Shown here one piece after another: positions 45,337 through 57,401 of a stretch of 64,000 bases of DNA. Both the position numbers and the translations under genes were made by a program. This DNA comes from Chelonoidis abingdonii (taxonomy: Eukaryota; Chordata; Testudines; Testudinidae). A model generated the notes under the pieces. It was not told where the DNA came from. It searched no databases and worked only from the letters and a program-made list of their open reading frames with translations. Position 1 is the stretch's first letter. Every line of letters begins with the position of its first letter. The DNA is taken from the NCBI RefSeq assembly GCF_003597395.2, contig NC_133771.1, forward strand, positions 56,823,464-56,887,463, written 5' to 3'.

Positions 45337-45786
45337 AGTAAAGAGATTCTAATCTAAAGCTGATCCAGAGCCCATACCTCTAAGATCTTGCTGCTAAGTG
45401 CTACTGGCTCATCGTTCTAAGTCAGTCCCCCTCAGTCCCACTCCACCTCTTCCACCACAAACTTCCTGTCCTAATTTTTAGAACTCTTCATAACATAGTC
45501 CCCCCCTACCTATCAGATCTTTTAGCTTCTGACAAGATAATGAGTGATGCCAACCTCAAAAAGCCCAACTTTTCACTTCGCCAACAAGCATTTTTGGCCT
45601 TCCCTTATCAGTGGGTAAATTTCCCAAATTTCCCTCTGTGTCCTCCTTCAAACCCCACTTTAAAATGCATCTCTACTAAACCCTAAATTGCATTCTGGTA
45701 TCAAAAGACAAGCGGCAAGTTGTGATTATTTCTCCTAATTGGATTAAAATTATCCTCTCACCCCTCCCACCCCCGATCCCTTGTTT
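45337..45786 (+). other. ADGRB3 intron, possible old repeat
   Basis: Text such as CTAAGTCAGTCCCCCTCAGTCCC and TACCTATCAGATCTTTTAG is C/T-rich and may be an old coding-derived LINE remnant, but no frame is recognisable. Confidence 0.4.
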
Positions 45787-46030
45787 GGGCTTGTCTACAT
45801 GATGCTTTAGTCCACACCAAAAGGGTTTAAATATTAGTCCTCACTAGCATGTCACTCATGAACTGACTGACTCATGTAAACCCTGACCGTGTGCGTTATA
45901 AAAGTTCCTTAATGCATTAACATAGTCCTGTTTGACTATGGTCCATGTGAGCCAGTTAATGCATGTCATGCTGATACAGATTAAAATTTACACTCCTCAG
46001 GTGTGGACTAATGCACCATATAGACAAGCC
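45787..46030. mobile_element. MITE with about 31-bp inverted ends
   Basis: GGGCTTGTCTACATGATGC and TTTAGTCCACACC at the left pair with the right end, whose reverse complement reads GGCTTGTCTATATGGTGC then ATTAGTCCACACC. TTT on each side may be a 3-bp target duplication. It is related in its first bases to the Harbinger-type MITE at 34789. Non-coding. Confidence 0.8.
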
Positions 46031-46179
46031 TTTTCTCTCATTCACCTGTTATGCCTTGTCTTTCAGATGCTAAGCTCTTAAGGCAAGGATTATCATTTTC
46101 TGTAGCACATTCTGTCTAGCACAATGGAGTTCCAACCTGGTTGACCTCTAGGTACTACTGCAATATAAATATTTCACAA

Positions 46180-46216
46180 TAATAATAATAATAATAATTA
46201 ATAATAATTAATAATT
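46180..46216 (+). repeat. (AAT)n microsatellite
   Basis: AATAATAATAATAATAATT followed by variant AATAATTAATAATT units. Confidence 0.95.
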
Positions 46217-48754
46217 TCTCGTGCCTTGATTTTGCAGCATAAAATGATTCTCCAGAGTATGTCAGTGGTTGTACAACTGTGAGCAATGCGCAGTAAATCT
46301 TTGTGTGTAGGGGGCTGGAGAATTACAATATGGTCTTGCTAATGGCACACAGAGTATTCAGAGTTACATGTGTTGTTCATATTAGTAAAATGCACATATT
46401 TCTTCTCCTATTTCCTTTTTTTGTTTGAGTTTTGTTTTTTGATCAAAGAACATGGAAAAATTAGGGAAAACCCCATGTAGTCCTAATATTTAATATATTT
46501 TTTAAAATGGTTTAAATGGCAGGGTGAATAAATGAAGAATACATTTGTTACATAAAATTAACAAGTGGTCTTCAGTTATCATAACTTTAAACTGCTACAG
46601 TATGTGCAATCACTTATCTGTAACTTAGTTGGACAACTCAAAGCTGATAAACTGGAAGCCCTTAAATGACAAACCTTAGACCACGTCTACAGGTACCAAA
46701 TCATATTCTCATGTCATCTGCTAATGTCTGCAAGTAATATCATAGTTGCATCCTGGAACTAACTCTGAGTGCTATCCAGCAATGGAGTTCTACTATCCAC
46801 ATATTTTGCTCTCCTCCCATCAGCTGCATATATTTGAAGAACAGCCCCAGTCCCCAAAAAGGGGGACCTTCAATGAGGTGGTCTCCCCAGCATTCACCTG
46901 TCTTTCCTATGCAAGCTGCATGGCTCCACTGCTTTGAACCTGCTCCCCACATACCAGCAAAGCAGCTCAGGCACTGTCTAAGCCGACACATTTCTTGCTC
47001 CCTTGACCTGTTATATGTATGTGTAGGTTGCCTCCTGTCCTCACAACTCTTGAAACTTAGTTCCAATAAAGCAGGAGCCCTTAAACTCCTAACCTATCAA
47101 CATAACTTACTGCTTCTTTAATCCCTCAACACAGCTGAGGTTCTGTCAGTAAGGGAAGAGAGCATTTAGTCTTGGCGCTGTAACACAGTTGAGTAATACA
47201 TGTGTGCAGTAGCACTGTGTGAGGTTTGCACCCTTACCATAATAACAGTTACCTTCTAGAACCGATTGAAATGTTTTGAATTTAAAATTTCAATGGAATT
47301 CAAAAATGTTATATTTCAGGAAAAGAGAGATGGAATTTGAGGAAAAAAAACAGATTTCTCCCCCTTTTCTGCAATCGGCTCTATTAATTTATTTTCAGCT
47401 TCATCTATATTTTGTAGATGTAAATATCCCAGGCAGAAATCTTCATTAAACTGAAGCTAAGGCTAAAAGTACATAAGAATAATGTTAGCGTTAAAAGAAA
47501 AAGGAGGAATGAGATTCGGGGAATGTATTCATTTGCTTTCCCATTTGAGCAAAACTGTTTTCTCATAACTATAATACAGTACACTGCTTGAGATTGCTCG
47601 CGGGCACTTCTATTGCATGGGGAATGGGTTTTCCTCTGTGTCTTGCATGGCTTGTGGTTCCCTTCATCTGATCTCTCTGACTTTAGGTATGGAGGAGAGG
47701 AGTGAGTTGAGACTCTGGCTTCTAATCAGAGTCTTTCTCACTTAACTTCAGGATTACAGTGCACTGGGGCCATTGGTACCACTTGAGATCTTTACTGGAA
47801 CAGTCCTGCCAGGTAGTTTGTGGTGGTTACCCCAGCTGAGAAATAGTTTTAAATAATGTTGCTGCCTCTTGTGTTTAACCACATTATTGCATCTGTCTCT
47901 AATATTTTCTACATTCACATCAATTTTTTTCCCATAATATGATCAAAATCCAATACCATTGGGGAAATGACATTATATTGAGACATACATTTTGAATAAA
48001 TATATATTTGTAGGAATACTTTGTTCCTGAAAATTAATATATTGACAGTAAAACGTAATTTTCACTATGGATCCATTTGAAATGGGAAAGGAAGTGGAGC
48101 TTTCATAGGAGGAGTTTGTGTGATCTGGGGTCCCCAATACATTTCCTAATTATTTGATGCTTGTTGCAAATTGATGCTTTACAAAGGAAGAAATGCTTTT
48201 TGGAAATATGATCCATAGGGGACAAGTAATAACTGGTCAGACTAATTTAACCATATCCAATGAGAGGGAGAATTGTATAAATGCCAAGGAAATCAATCCA
48301 GCCTTCCAATCAGTTAGATGGAATAATTTGAAAAGAAGATCTGAGAATATTGTCCAGCATATCACTCCAGTAACTTTTTTCAAAGGGCTTTGCAGTTTGG
48401 AATCTCTGTACTGATACAGGGATAGTACACTCACCTTCACTCATCTTCCCTTCATCATTATTTTTCAAAAGGGCTTTACAGAAATCTACAGACTGTGGGT
48501 AAGGATATCTCAGATTTAGAGAAGTTGTATTTATACAGCTTACAGATGGAGTATTGAAAACATTCATACAAAGCATTGATTTTACAATTAGTTTCATAGC
48601 TACAGATGCTAAGAATGATGTTTCATCATCACCATAACCTTAGCAGTATTCATGTAAATGTTGGAATTTCATGATGCAGACTTAGGTTTCTACATATAAA
48701 CACTCAAGCTCTTTGTTAAATGTTTGTAGAATTGGAGGCATACAAAATCTTAGA
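46217..48754 (+). other. ADGRB3 intron, no recognised element
   Basis: A less AT-rich block at 46735-47120 has overlapping frames on both strands (up to 108 codons) but no protein homology and no terminal repeats that I can see. The rest is AT-rich. Confidence 0.5.
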
Positions 48755-48856
48755 CCCCAGTTCAGAAAGCACCCTTCTTCAGAAAAGTACCTAAGCATGT
48801 GCTTAAGTACTTTCCTGTATAAGGATGAACTTGAGCGCTTTCCTGAATGAGGCCTT
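48755..48856. repeat. Palindromic-family repeat, core lost
   Basis: CAGTTCAGAAAGCACCCTTC and AAGTACCTAAGCATGTGCTTAAG pair with GAGCGCTTTCCTGAATGAGG. The usual CATTGACTTCAATG core is missing. Confidence 0.55.
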
Positions 48857-50494
48857 AATGAAGAATTGTCTTCAGAATTGTATTAATCTAATCAGGAATT
48901 TTTAAAGTATGTCTTTTTCTGTGGTCTGACTGTAGGCATAAAAAATGACAGAGGAGGCACAACCACTAAACATTTAAGAGCCAAACATCCCAGTCTTTGT
49001 GGTCATTGGTTAGATGAATCTATTCATAGTGGGTAAATAAGGATGTCTCAGAAGGCTAGATCTAGTGAATGTAAACCAGCATAGTTCATTGAAGTCAAAG
49101 AAGAGATGCCAATTTATACCAGCTGAGGATTTGGGAGAATTTGTATTTTTTTCTCATAACATCGAGTGGTCAGCATTATGGTTGTTTGTATGACTCAAGA
49201 AGCACATTTTTAGCTGGGCTAAAGCCCAGGCTGCATTTTGTGAGAGCAAATTGCATGACTAAGTTGGTGCCTGTGTTTTTGCCCTGTACTGATTTGCAGC
49301 AGCAGGTAAGGAGTTAATACTCAGAATGGCATGCACATTTCATTTTGTGGATGCAACTTGCAACCATGAAAGGGAGGCCATTCTTCTGAAAATATGTTTC
49401 TACTTGTGCATTTTCATGCCATCAGATGTTTGTTAGTTTTCCTGGGTGGCTAATAAAAGGTTGGGGATTCAGGGGAATTTTAATGGTGATAATGCTTAAG
49501 TTAGTCTTAATTTTATTTCCAATTTATGCAAGGTTTTGGTCAGGCTATTTAAAAAGAAAATTGAAATGTTTATGACCTCAGGCATTGGTGGCCAAAGGAC
49601 ACAGGGAACTGGTTTTCCCAGCTGAGCTCCACAGAAAATTAAGACAGGTGCAGGGGCATTCATAGTCCTTCTGCCTATGTTGAGGCCCTGCTGATGGTGG
49701 CTCTGTCTCCACACTATTTACTTGTACATATTGTAGCACAAATAGAAAAGCATTCTCCTAGCCATATGTGACCAGCAGGACAGTGCTCACAGAAAGCACA
49801 GATTCCATTATTCACTATTTGTTTCTTCGGGTTCATTGACTTTCCCTTTTCTCCTGCCCTGGAATCTAAGTGCCATTGCTACAGCAGAAAATGCTGCCAC
49901 ATGGACCTCCTGTCATCTTCATATAAATTCATTATTGGTTATTGTGAACATGCAGAAAAGTGAGGAAATTATCTAGTCTACCACTGCATGTGTAAAGATT
50001 CTGTTCCCACCAGCATTTCCAAGGGTTCAAAATTATATCTCCATACAAACCTTGAAGGAGGCTTTAAAGAATCCTACAGAAGTACACCACTGTCGGTGCC
50101 TACTTGTCTTTACTCAGACTGGTTGTAAAAAGGTTTCTGTGGGGGGCAAGATAATGCCTGGTGTTGCAGAACCAAAGGTGGAGGAGAAAAATGTTTTGGG
50201 AGGGAAGGGGACATCACATCTGAAGTCCTCAGTGGAACTTCATTTCTCCAAATTAAAATGGGATGAAGCAATATTGGTCCAGATACTTGGACAAAGATTT
50301 AAACAATTTCTGCTGATGCCAATGCTGCCACATCCAGTCAATTTAAGAGCAGATATCTAAGTAGAACGCCAAGGAAACAGCCATTCCACTGATTTCTGTC
50401 CTGTTGGCAAGGTGCAGAAAGAAGGAAAAGATTCCATGAACAGGTGTTTAAATAAGGAGCTCTGGCTATAGGAACAGTGCTAGAGATTTAGTAC
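48857..50494 (+). other. ADGRB3 intron, no recognised element
   Basis: A 102-codon plus frame at 50052-50360 is unlike any protein I know; it lacks flanking splice sites in a usable phase. Otherwise unremarkable. Confidence 0.5.
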
Positions 50495-50592
50495 CTGGTT
50501 CTACTGTCCGCTAACCTAATGTAAATCAGGAATAACTCCACTGACATCGATTCAATTCAGTGGTGTGAAATCAGTTTGAGTCACATCCTTTA
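50495..50592. repeat. Palindromic-family repeat
   Basis: CTAATGTAAATCAGGAATAA then CTCCACTGACATCGATTCAAT and CAGTGGTGTGAAATCAG: the reptile repeat of the type TGTAAATCAGGAGTAACTCC around CACTGACTTCAATGGAG. Confidence 0.6.
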
Positions 50593-51839
50593 CATTTCCA
50601 CAGGTCAAAGCTTAGGTGTCCACTGGTCTTTTGGTGCCCTTTAAAAATCCAGTGGTGCCTGTTAAAGCATTATGCCTTTTCCAATTCACCAATGATGAAA
50701 TTCTCAGATGTGTCTTTCCATCTATCAAAATAGCAGACTGCACCATATTTTAGAGAAAGCATGCTTAAATTTACACAGTGAGTTGTCCCATTTAAGTCAA
50801 TGGCACAACTCACAATGTGTGTATAGATAAGCATGTGTGTAAACTGGGAGTTTCTATTAAACACAGTTAACTCAAGTAATTAATGCAAAACAAATTAACT
50901 TTATTAAAAAATTAATTATGATTACTCACAGTTTTAGTTGCACTGCTAAACAATAATAGAAATACCAATTTAAATTTATTATACATATTTTTGGATGTTT
51001 TTCTACATTTTCAAATATAATGATTTCAATTACAGCACAGATTACAAAGTGTACAATGCTCAATTTATATTATTATTTTTGTTACAAATATTTTGGGAGA
51101 GCAAAAATAAAGCCCTCATATTTAAGTCCCAATATTTCTGCTGTTTTTTTTTTTTTTCCATTTTAATGTCTTTCTTGGATGTATAAAAATAGCAATATGT
51201 ACATGTGGCTAATGGCAACATTTCAGTGTTGTACTTGTGATGGATTGCAAATAACACTTACCAAGATGCATCCCACATTTTGCTATTTCTGGATCCCTGA
51301 TTTTCATTTCCAGTGTACTATGACATTGATCACAATATTTCAAGTATCACTGCAGATGTATGTCATCTCTGAAGGAATATGATTTTAAAGAGAAAAATAT
51401 CTTTCAAATTCTGCAGAAACTAGTGGTACCTGGCCTATTTCATGAACTGGAGCTAACTACTATTCCGTTTGAAGACAAGACCAATCCTTCTGTGGTTAAA
51501 ATAAAAGTACTACTTTATATCAATATTTAATTTTCATTCAAAACTTCTTATTATTTACCTATGCAAGCCCACATTCATCTAAATCTGGACTGTTCCCACT
51601 GAATCAGGAATACAATAGACTTTCGGATTTATATTCATAAAAAATCAAAAAGAAACATTCTCAGTGTGATTGTGGTTGCATATCAATGTAAAAATGCACA
51701 GACAATATACAGGCATACAAATATACAAAATATACCCATACAGCCCAAAGAGCTGATGGCAGGAGCAATATGAAAAAATTGTAGAAACCATGTCATGGTG
51801 CTGGGCATTGTATAAAAGATAGAGTGGGTAGGAAACCCC
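50593..51839 (+). other. ADGRB3 intron, no recognised element
   Basis: AT-rich with a T run at about 51146-51158. Around 50860-50935 AATTAAT-type motifs cluster. Nothing else recognised. Confidence 0.5.
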
Positions 51840-52620
51840 TTCCCACCTCTGCTTTTTTTTTCCTCATAAAAAATTCAGAACAGAAAATTTTCATTCGAAA
51901 TTTTTTGAAACAAAATGAATGTTTTCAATTTAATTCAAAGAGTTTAATTTTGTTTAAAAAACAAAATCAAACTTCTCAAAATGATTCTGTTTTGGAATTT
52001 TATGGGTTACACCTTTGCATTTTTTTCGGGTTTTCTTTTTTTTTTTCTTTTTCTTTTTTAAAGTCTCTTTTTCCACAAGGGAAGGAAAAAGCTAAAAAAA
52101 GAAGAATGAAAAATAAATTCCTTTCTCATACTTTTCTACTTTTATCAACTGGAAAAATATTTTAAAAAATTAGGAAACTCTTACTCCCCCTCCTCCTTCC
52201 CACACATAATAGAAAAGAATTAGAAAAGTGTGAGGTAGGTCTGGCAGGGCAGCATCATTCCAGATTTAGCACACATTTTTGTTTGTTTGTTTGTTTGTTT
52301 TCAATGGGGGAGAAAAAGCATGAGAGAGAGAGAGTTTTTCCAACTTCCCCTCAGTTTTTTACACTGGCCCTCTTTTTCCTCTGGAAAAAAGGAGGGAAGG
52401 GGGAAAAATCTAAAAATCCATCAGTCAAAAAAGTTGAAAGCAAAAATTCAGTTTTCAGAACCAAAAATGCAATTAAAAAATTGAAAGTTTTAATTTAATT
52501 TTGTATTGAAATTTCTCATTGAAAATTAAATTTTATTGAAAATTATATTTTACAGCAATAATATTTCATTCTCAGCAAAACCCATCATTTCCTAGTGGGG
52601 AAATATTTTGATCAAGCTTT
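51840..52620. repeat. Degenerate A/T-run repeat block
   Basis: Long alternation of A-runs and T-runs with GAAATTTTTTGAAAC, TTTGAAATTTC-like and CATTGAAAATTAAATTT blocks in both orientations, plus (TTTG)n at 52281-52299. Similar to 38540-38947. Frames of up to 113 codons here are low-complexity and not genes. Confidence 0.5.
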
Positions 52621-53198
52621 TTTTTATCACATCTAACAACAAATTTCAATAAACAGATGAGAAGAAATTAAATTAATCATCCACCTTTGACCGCCGAACC
52701 TGTACTCTGCCCATCTCTCCTGGGACAAGTACTGTACTAACTTTCCAAACTTCAGAGCAACTTCAAACAACCATGATTTAAAATAAATAAATAATAATCT
52801 GCCATGGAAATGTGTCCTTTGTTTCCCCAAATGTGGAATTCTTGATTTCTCAAACAAACACACACACACATCCTGTCTCCCTCAAAACAAGAGTACAACA
52901 ATTTTAAGTCAGATTTCTCATAGTTGCAAAAGAGTGAGAAATGGCAGCTCTATACCACTGAAAAGGGGAAATTTTCATTAGTATACCCAACACTTACTTA
53001 TTTGCTTGGAAGATCCCAAAATATTTAAAATAATGATAGTTTTCAGGTATGACAAGGCTACTTAAGGTAATTTTTAGATGTTTAAATAACTTATTCTAAA
53101 CCCTGTTCAGTCATAAACATGGAGCCCAAACTTAGATCCTTTGAATTCAATGGATGTGGGATTTGGCCCATAGTGACAGTGGCCTCAAATTCATAGAC
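52621..53198 (+). other. ADGRB3 intron, no recognised element
   Basis: Contains a short (AC)n at about 52857-52869. Nothing else recognised. Confidence 0.55.
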
Positions 53199-53300
53199 AC
53201 ATAGAATCATATAGGACTGGAAGAGATCTCGACAGGCCATTTACTCCAGCACCCTGCACACCTGGCAGGACTAAGTATTATCTAGAGAAGGTCCTTACGC
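53199..53300 (-). mobile_element. CR1 LINE tail, minus orientation
   Basis: CATAGAATCATATAGGACTG, GAAGAGATCTCGACAGGCC and ACCTGGCAGGACTAAGTATTATCTAGA follow the reversed 3' end of a common CR1 subfamily of birds and turtles, different in sequence from the three CR1 copies at 4-28 kb. Strongly 5'-truncated. Confidence 0.85.
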
Positions 53301-53319
53301 ACGTGAGTTTACTTTAGTC

Positions 53320-53640
53320 AGAAATTTTCATGCAATATCTTTTTTCACCAAAAAGCCCTTTTTAAATGAAAAACAGGGTTAGAAATGGTTTTGTTTTTCA
53401 CAAATTTTTGTGATATTTCTAATCAACATTTGTACTGAAATAATTCACAAACTGGTGATTGACATTTTTCCATTTCCTGAAAACTGCTAAACAAAAAATT
53501 CTGAAATTTTATTTTACATATCAGGATTTTTTTTCAAAAAAGTCCTTTTTGAAACATGCACAATGGAAGCAACCTTCAAATTTAGAAATGTTAATGACTT
53601 TTCTTTTCTTTTTCCCCAGCTCTAGTTCAGTAAAACTATT
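53320..53640. repeat. Degenerate A/T-run repeat block
   Basis: AAATTTTCATGCAATATC, AAAAAGCCCTTTTTAAATG and GAAATTTTATTTTACATATC in the style of 38540 and 51840, ending CCCCAGCTCTAGTTC. Limits approximate. Confidence 0.45.
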
Positions 53641-54648
53641 TGTGTGCTTCACTTGTTTTTTTTTAAATCCTCTGAAACATCCCTAAAGTATATGGGATGC
53701 CTGTATGTCATATATGGAGTACATGACAGTGTGGTATAATGGTCTTACTGGCACTTGATTGGTATAACCTGCATAATTCATTCATGGCTTCACCACTTTT
53801 GTGTAATGCTTTCACCCCCAAACTCATCCTTACAAATATGTCCTTTGAAAGTGAATGCCTAGAATTCATATCTCCAGACTCCAAGACTGCATTATTTTGG
53901 TTCTAGATGCACATAATTAGCCATTTATTCTGATTTATCACTTTCAATTGATACCTGGTCCTTTGGTTTTAATGTAATGTGTTTATGATATGTGCAGAAA
54001 TTGTGTAAATGTTTGTTCTATGCATTAAATTCACTGTAATGGAATCTTGCAATCAAAATCTTGCAATCTTTAGCCCTTACTTTGGGAAAACTCCATTTCA
54101 TTCAGTGGGAGTTCTCTCCTGCCTAAAGATTGTAAGATTTGCTCTTGATATAACAAATGCCTGTGTTGAGATTACACGGTTCTTAACAGAATATACACTG
54201 TCACGTTTCCATGAGGAGAAATATATTTTGACTAATACACATGCTAACCTGAGCAATTATGAGCTTTTCATGGACCTAACTACCCATTACTCATGGGAGA
54301 AGAGCCTGAATAACTCAGATGTCTTTATAGCTTTAACATAGTCCCAAAAAGAAACCAAAAGGGGACTTTGTAGGAAGATATCACAGGCCTCTCCAAGGTT
54401 TCTTTGTACTATAATATTCTGGAATAACACTCTTTTTATTTCGCAGATTACATTGATCATAGTATTCATTGTTTGTATACATATATGCACACTCTACCTT
54501 CATAATAAGGATCTCAGATATAGGGTTACTTGTTCCCAGTTATGGTACTTTATAATCACTATTTTTATAACACCTCTTTACACTTCTGTTTCATATTTTA
54601 GAATGATGTTAATGTCTCTTTTTAATGAAATATAAGGTTTAGTCTAGA
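53641..54648 (+). other. ADGRB3 intron, no recognised element
   Basis: Open frames of 60-110 codons overlap on both strands without homology. At 54085-54120 AAAACTCCATTTCATTCAGTGGGAG is a scrap of the palindromic family. Confidence 0.5.
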
Positions 54649-54905
54649 TGAACAGGTAGTGCATAGCAAACTGGCATGTGAATCTACAGTGCACTAGTGT
54701 CCACACTAGGGCATGTCTTCACTACAAACTAAGCCTGGGCTCTGACTCAGGTTTGAGCCCAAGCCCCTAGTCTGACAACACACAAATCAGTCTGACTCAG
54801 ATTAGCAAACATTCAGGATCCAGATCTTAGGACCTTTTTTAGGGGGTAAGAGCGGTCAGAGCCTAAGTCCCAGGGTAACTTGGGTCCATGTTACAAGGGA
54901 AGAAA
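54649..54905. mobile_element. Decayed Harbinger-type MITE-like repeat
   Basis: GGGCATGTCTTCACTACAAA, GCCTGGGCTCTGACTCAGG, TTTGAGCCCAAGCCCC and GTCAGAGCCTAAGTCCCAGG resemble a turtle MITE family with TGTCTACACT-type ends. Ends are decayed and no target duplication is clear. Confidence 0.5.
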
Positions 54906-55069
54906 GGGAGTTACTATAAAGACATTAGGAACAATTGCTTTAGTCCAGATTTCATCTATTGCACATGGCCCTTGAGAATGAGAATCCCAATCTCCCCTTT
55001 GTTCTTGATTAAAACAGTAGAGGATCTAAAATTCAAAGCCCACCAAATTTAATAATCCATTAATCTTTA

Positions 55070-55142
55070 GGGCCTGCTTCTGAACCCACTGAAGTTAGTG
55101 GGAGTTTACTTGTTGATATCTATGAAAGTAGGATCAGCCTAC
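55070..55142. repeat. Short palindromic-family repeat
   Basis: GGCCTGCTTCTGAACCCACT, GAAGTTAGTGGGAGTTTAC and GTAGGATCAGCC: arms and half of the core. Confidence 0.5.
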
Positions 55143-55204
55143 AGTGAATAATTTTCAGGCTACCAGTAGTGACTGCAGTGGAGAATATGAAAAATTAATA
55201 TTTT

Positions 55205-55262
55205 TCTTAATACAGGAGGGCATACTAGATGATCACGGTGGTCTCTTTCTGACTTTGGAAAA
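55205..55262 (+). mobile_element. CR1-related LINE tail
   Basis: GGAGGGCATACTAGATGATC then CACGGTGGTCTCTTTCTGAC and AAAATATGAATA. This is the forward form of the tail seen reversed at 24545. Confidence 0.65.
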
Positions 55263-56557
55263 TATGAATACTGCAGGTTATTTTCCATTTTTCAAATTAC
55301 AGACAACTTTTTAAATATTTCAATGCAGCCCTTTTGTAGAATACCAGGCATTAGACTTGCATATGCATGGACTTTCAGGCAGGCAAAAATAGAAAACATT
55401 TGGAGTCATCATTTCTTTAAAAAGCCATTTGTTTCAATCTGCTGCAAGTACAGAATAAGCATTTGCTTTTTTTTGGTCAGCAAAAGCTGCTATAAGCAAT
55501 ATTTTTCTGGTTTTTCAGTTCATGTTGCTTTCCTTAAACTTTCTGTATATAATTTCAATAACATGACATTCTCTCCCTCTCTGCTATAAAACACGAGAGC
55601 AATCTTTCGCTTAGACAATCTGTCTTTCTCTCTCTCTCTCATGTAGTATACTTCACACAGAAAAAAGCAGGTCTTCAATTTGCATAGCTCAATTTCACAT
55701 TTCCACTGAAATTCAAGGCTTATAAAGAGCAATTTATAATTTGAGAAAACCCATAATAGAGAACATGTTAGCAAGCCATTTCTGTCCCTGATATGGTATA
55801 TGAATTAGTTAGCATAACTTTTATTCCATATGGAAAGGAAATATTTACATTATACTGCTAAATTTACTAACGGATTATTAAATTGCAGAGTTTTCCAAAT
55901 TTCTTTAGTTGCATTTCAGAAATGACCATGCGAGGGGGATGGGACATGGTTATGACTGAGACTATGGCAAGTTATTTTCTTCCTATGAGTAAATCTTTTA
56001 TTAGTAAACTTCCATGATAGATTTTTTTTTTAAAGATGCTTCTTCCTAACATTCTTCCAGAGTGGCGTGGGATACATTTTCATGTATATGTCTTTTCATA
56101 TTAATAATTTCAGAATTCAAATATTTGAACTAAAGTTGTTTCTGATCTAATTTAGGCATCCATTGGTGTCAATTAAGCAGTGCTAAACTTTAGTTCCATG
56201 GTGCTCAGAGAATAAATATACTCTGTATTTCTTGGTATAACTAAGAGTTAAAGAGCTATTGGACTTCTTTTTTCTTTGTATTCTTGAAGACACAATGATC
56301 ATCCATTATATTATCTCAACCAGGAATAATATTTCTCTAACAAGTTTCAACTATGGTGAATAACAAATTTATTTGCTACATCAAAGTATACCAATAACTG
56401 AAACAGTGATACAATTCCTTAGCATAACAAAAGTGTATAGAATTCAGGGCGAGCTCATATCTTGCCCTGGTGCAGGGATGTAAAGTGGAGACAGACAGCA
56501 AAAGGAGTTCCGCCACTGAATGGACCAGGAGTAATTGTAGTTCTGCTGTCTCCCTAT
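55263..56557 (+). other. ADGRB3 intron, no recognised element
   Basis: Contains a (TC)n run at about 55622-55639. Nothing else recognised. Confidence 0.55.
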
Positions 56558-56692
56558 CATAAGCCTCTGTCCCAAATCTGGAACTTAGCGTCCAAAATCT
56601 GGGTGCTTAGCATGAACCTCCAAGCTTAATTACCAGCTTGGATCTTATCTCACTGCCACCAATCAGGATTCTGAGTACCTGATAAACTCTCT
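56558..56692 (-). mobile_element. Fragment of the Gypsy LTR (3' end part)
   Basis: ATAAGCCTCTGTCCCAAATC through GAGTACCTGATAAACTCTCT is nearly identical to the first 138 bases of the solo LTR at 11146. It ends abruptly at 56692 and unrelated sequence follows. The outermost bases of the LTR are also missing. Confidence 0.88.
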
Positions 56693-57401
56693 AGGTAGTT
56701 TTTTACCCATGTTTTTAAGTTCTCTCTTATAAGCATCCTAGAATGAAAAATTAAAGAACTTGATATACTATTTGCTGACTCAGCCTGTGTATCATGGTTT
56801 AGTAATTAAGGGCAATTCATGCCCTGTGATTTAAGCACGACCAGCAGGGAAAATGAAGGAATATACTGGAAGCCAATTTGTCAGAGGAAAGGGTTAAGCC
56901 AATGTAAATATTTCCTCCTCCAATACCCCTTCCATGCCACAGATTCCCTTCTTGGGTTGTTTGACGTTTATGTATTTAGTGGATGGGGGATTAGAGGGTC
57001 TAGAAAGAACCACCCTCCATGCAACATATTTGTCAATCAAGGCTATTTGTTGCATTTATATTATGAATTCTCACAATTCTCCCGGGATATAGAGCATCTA
57101 CCTTATATAGTCCCCGATTCATGAAAGCACATGTTTCAGTCTACCCCCTTCAGGACAGTATTTAAGCACATACTTAATCTTAACTCTGCTTAAACCTCAT
57201 TGACTGCGCAGTGATTTTTCTAGCCCTTCATGCTTAAAAATGCAGGGTTATGATCTAGTCTAACACAAACCCCAGGACAAGTCTGGCAAAATGGTGTATC
57301 AAGCTTCATTTTCCTTTTCGTGTGTTCTAGAAAGAAGTGAAAAGAGCTTGTGGGGTTACTAGTGTCCCAGCAAGTAGCAGGGGAATTACTGTGCTTGGGA
57401 G
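56693..57401 (+). other. ADGRB3 intron with a palindromic-family scrap
   Basis: 57128-57240 (AAAGCACATGTTTCAGTC, ATTTAAGCACATACTTAATC, CTCATTGACTGCGCAGTG) belongs to the palindromic repeat family. A 101-codon frame at 56819-57124 lacks homology. Confidence 0.5.

Noticed and set aside
50052..50360. 102-codon plus-strand frame
   Set aside because: No recognised homology, no splice sites fitting ADGRB3 phase, typical chance frame in intron.
51824..52498. Frames of 65-113 codons, Phe/Lys-rich
   Set aside because: Low-complexity A/T-run repeat block.
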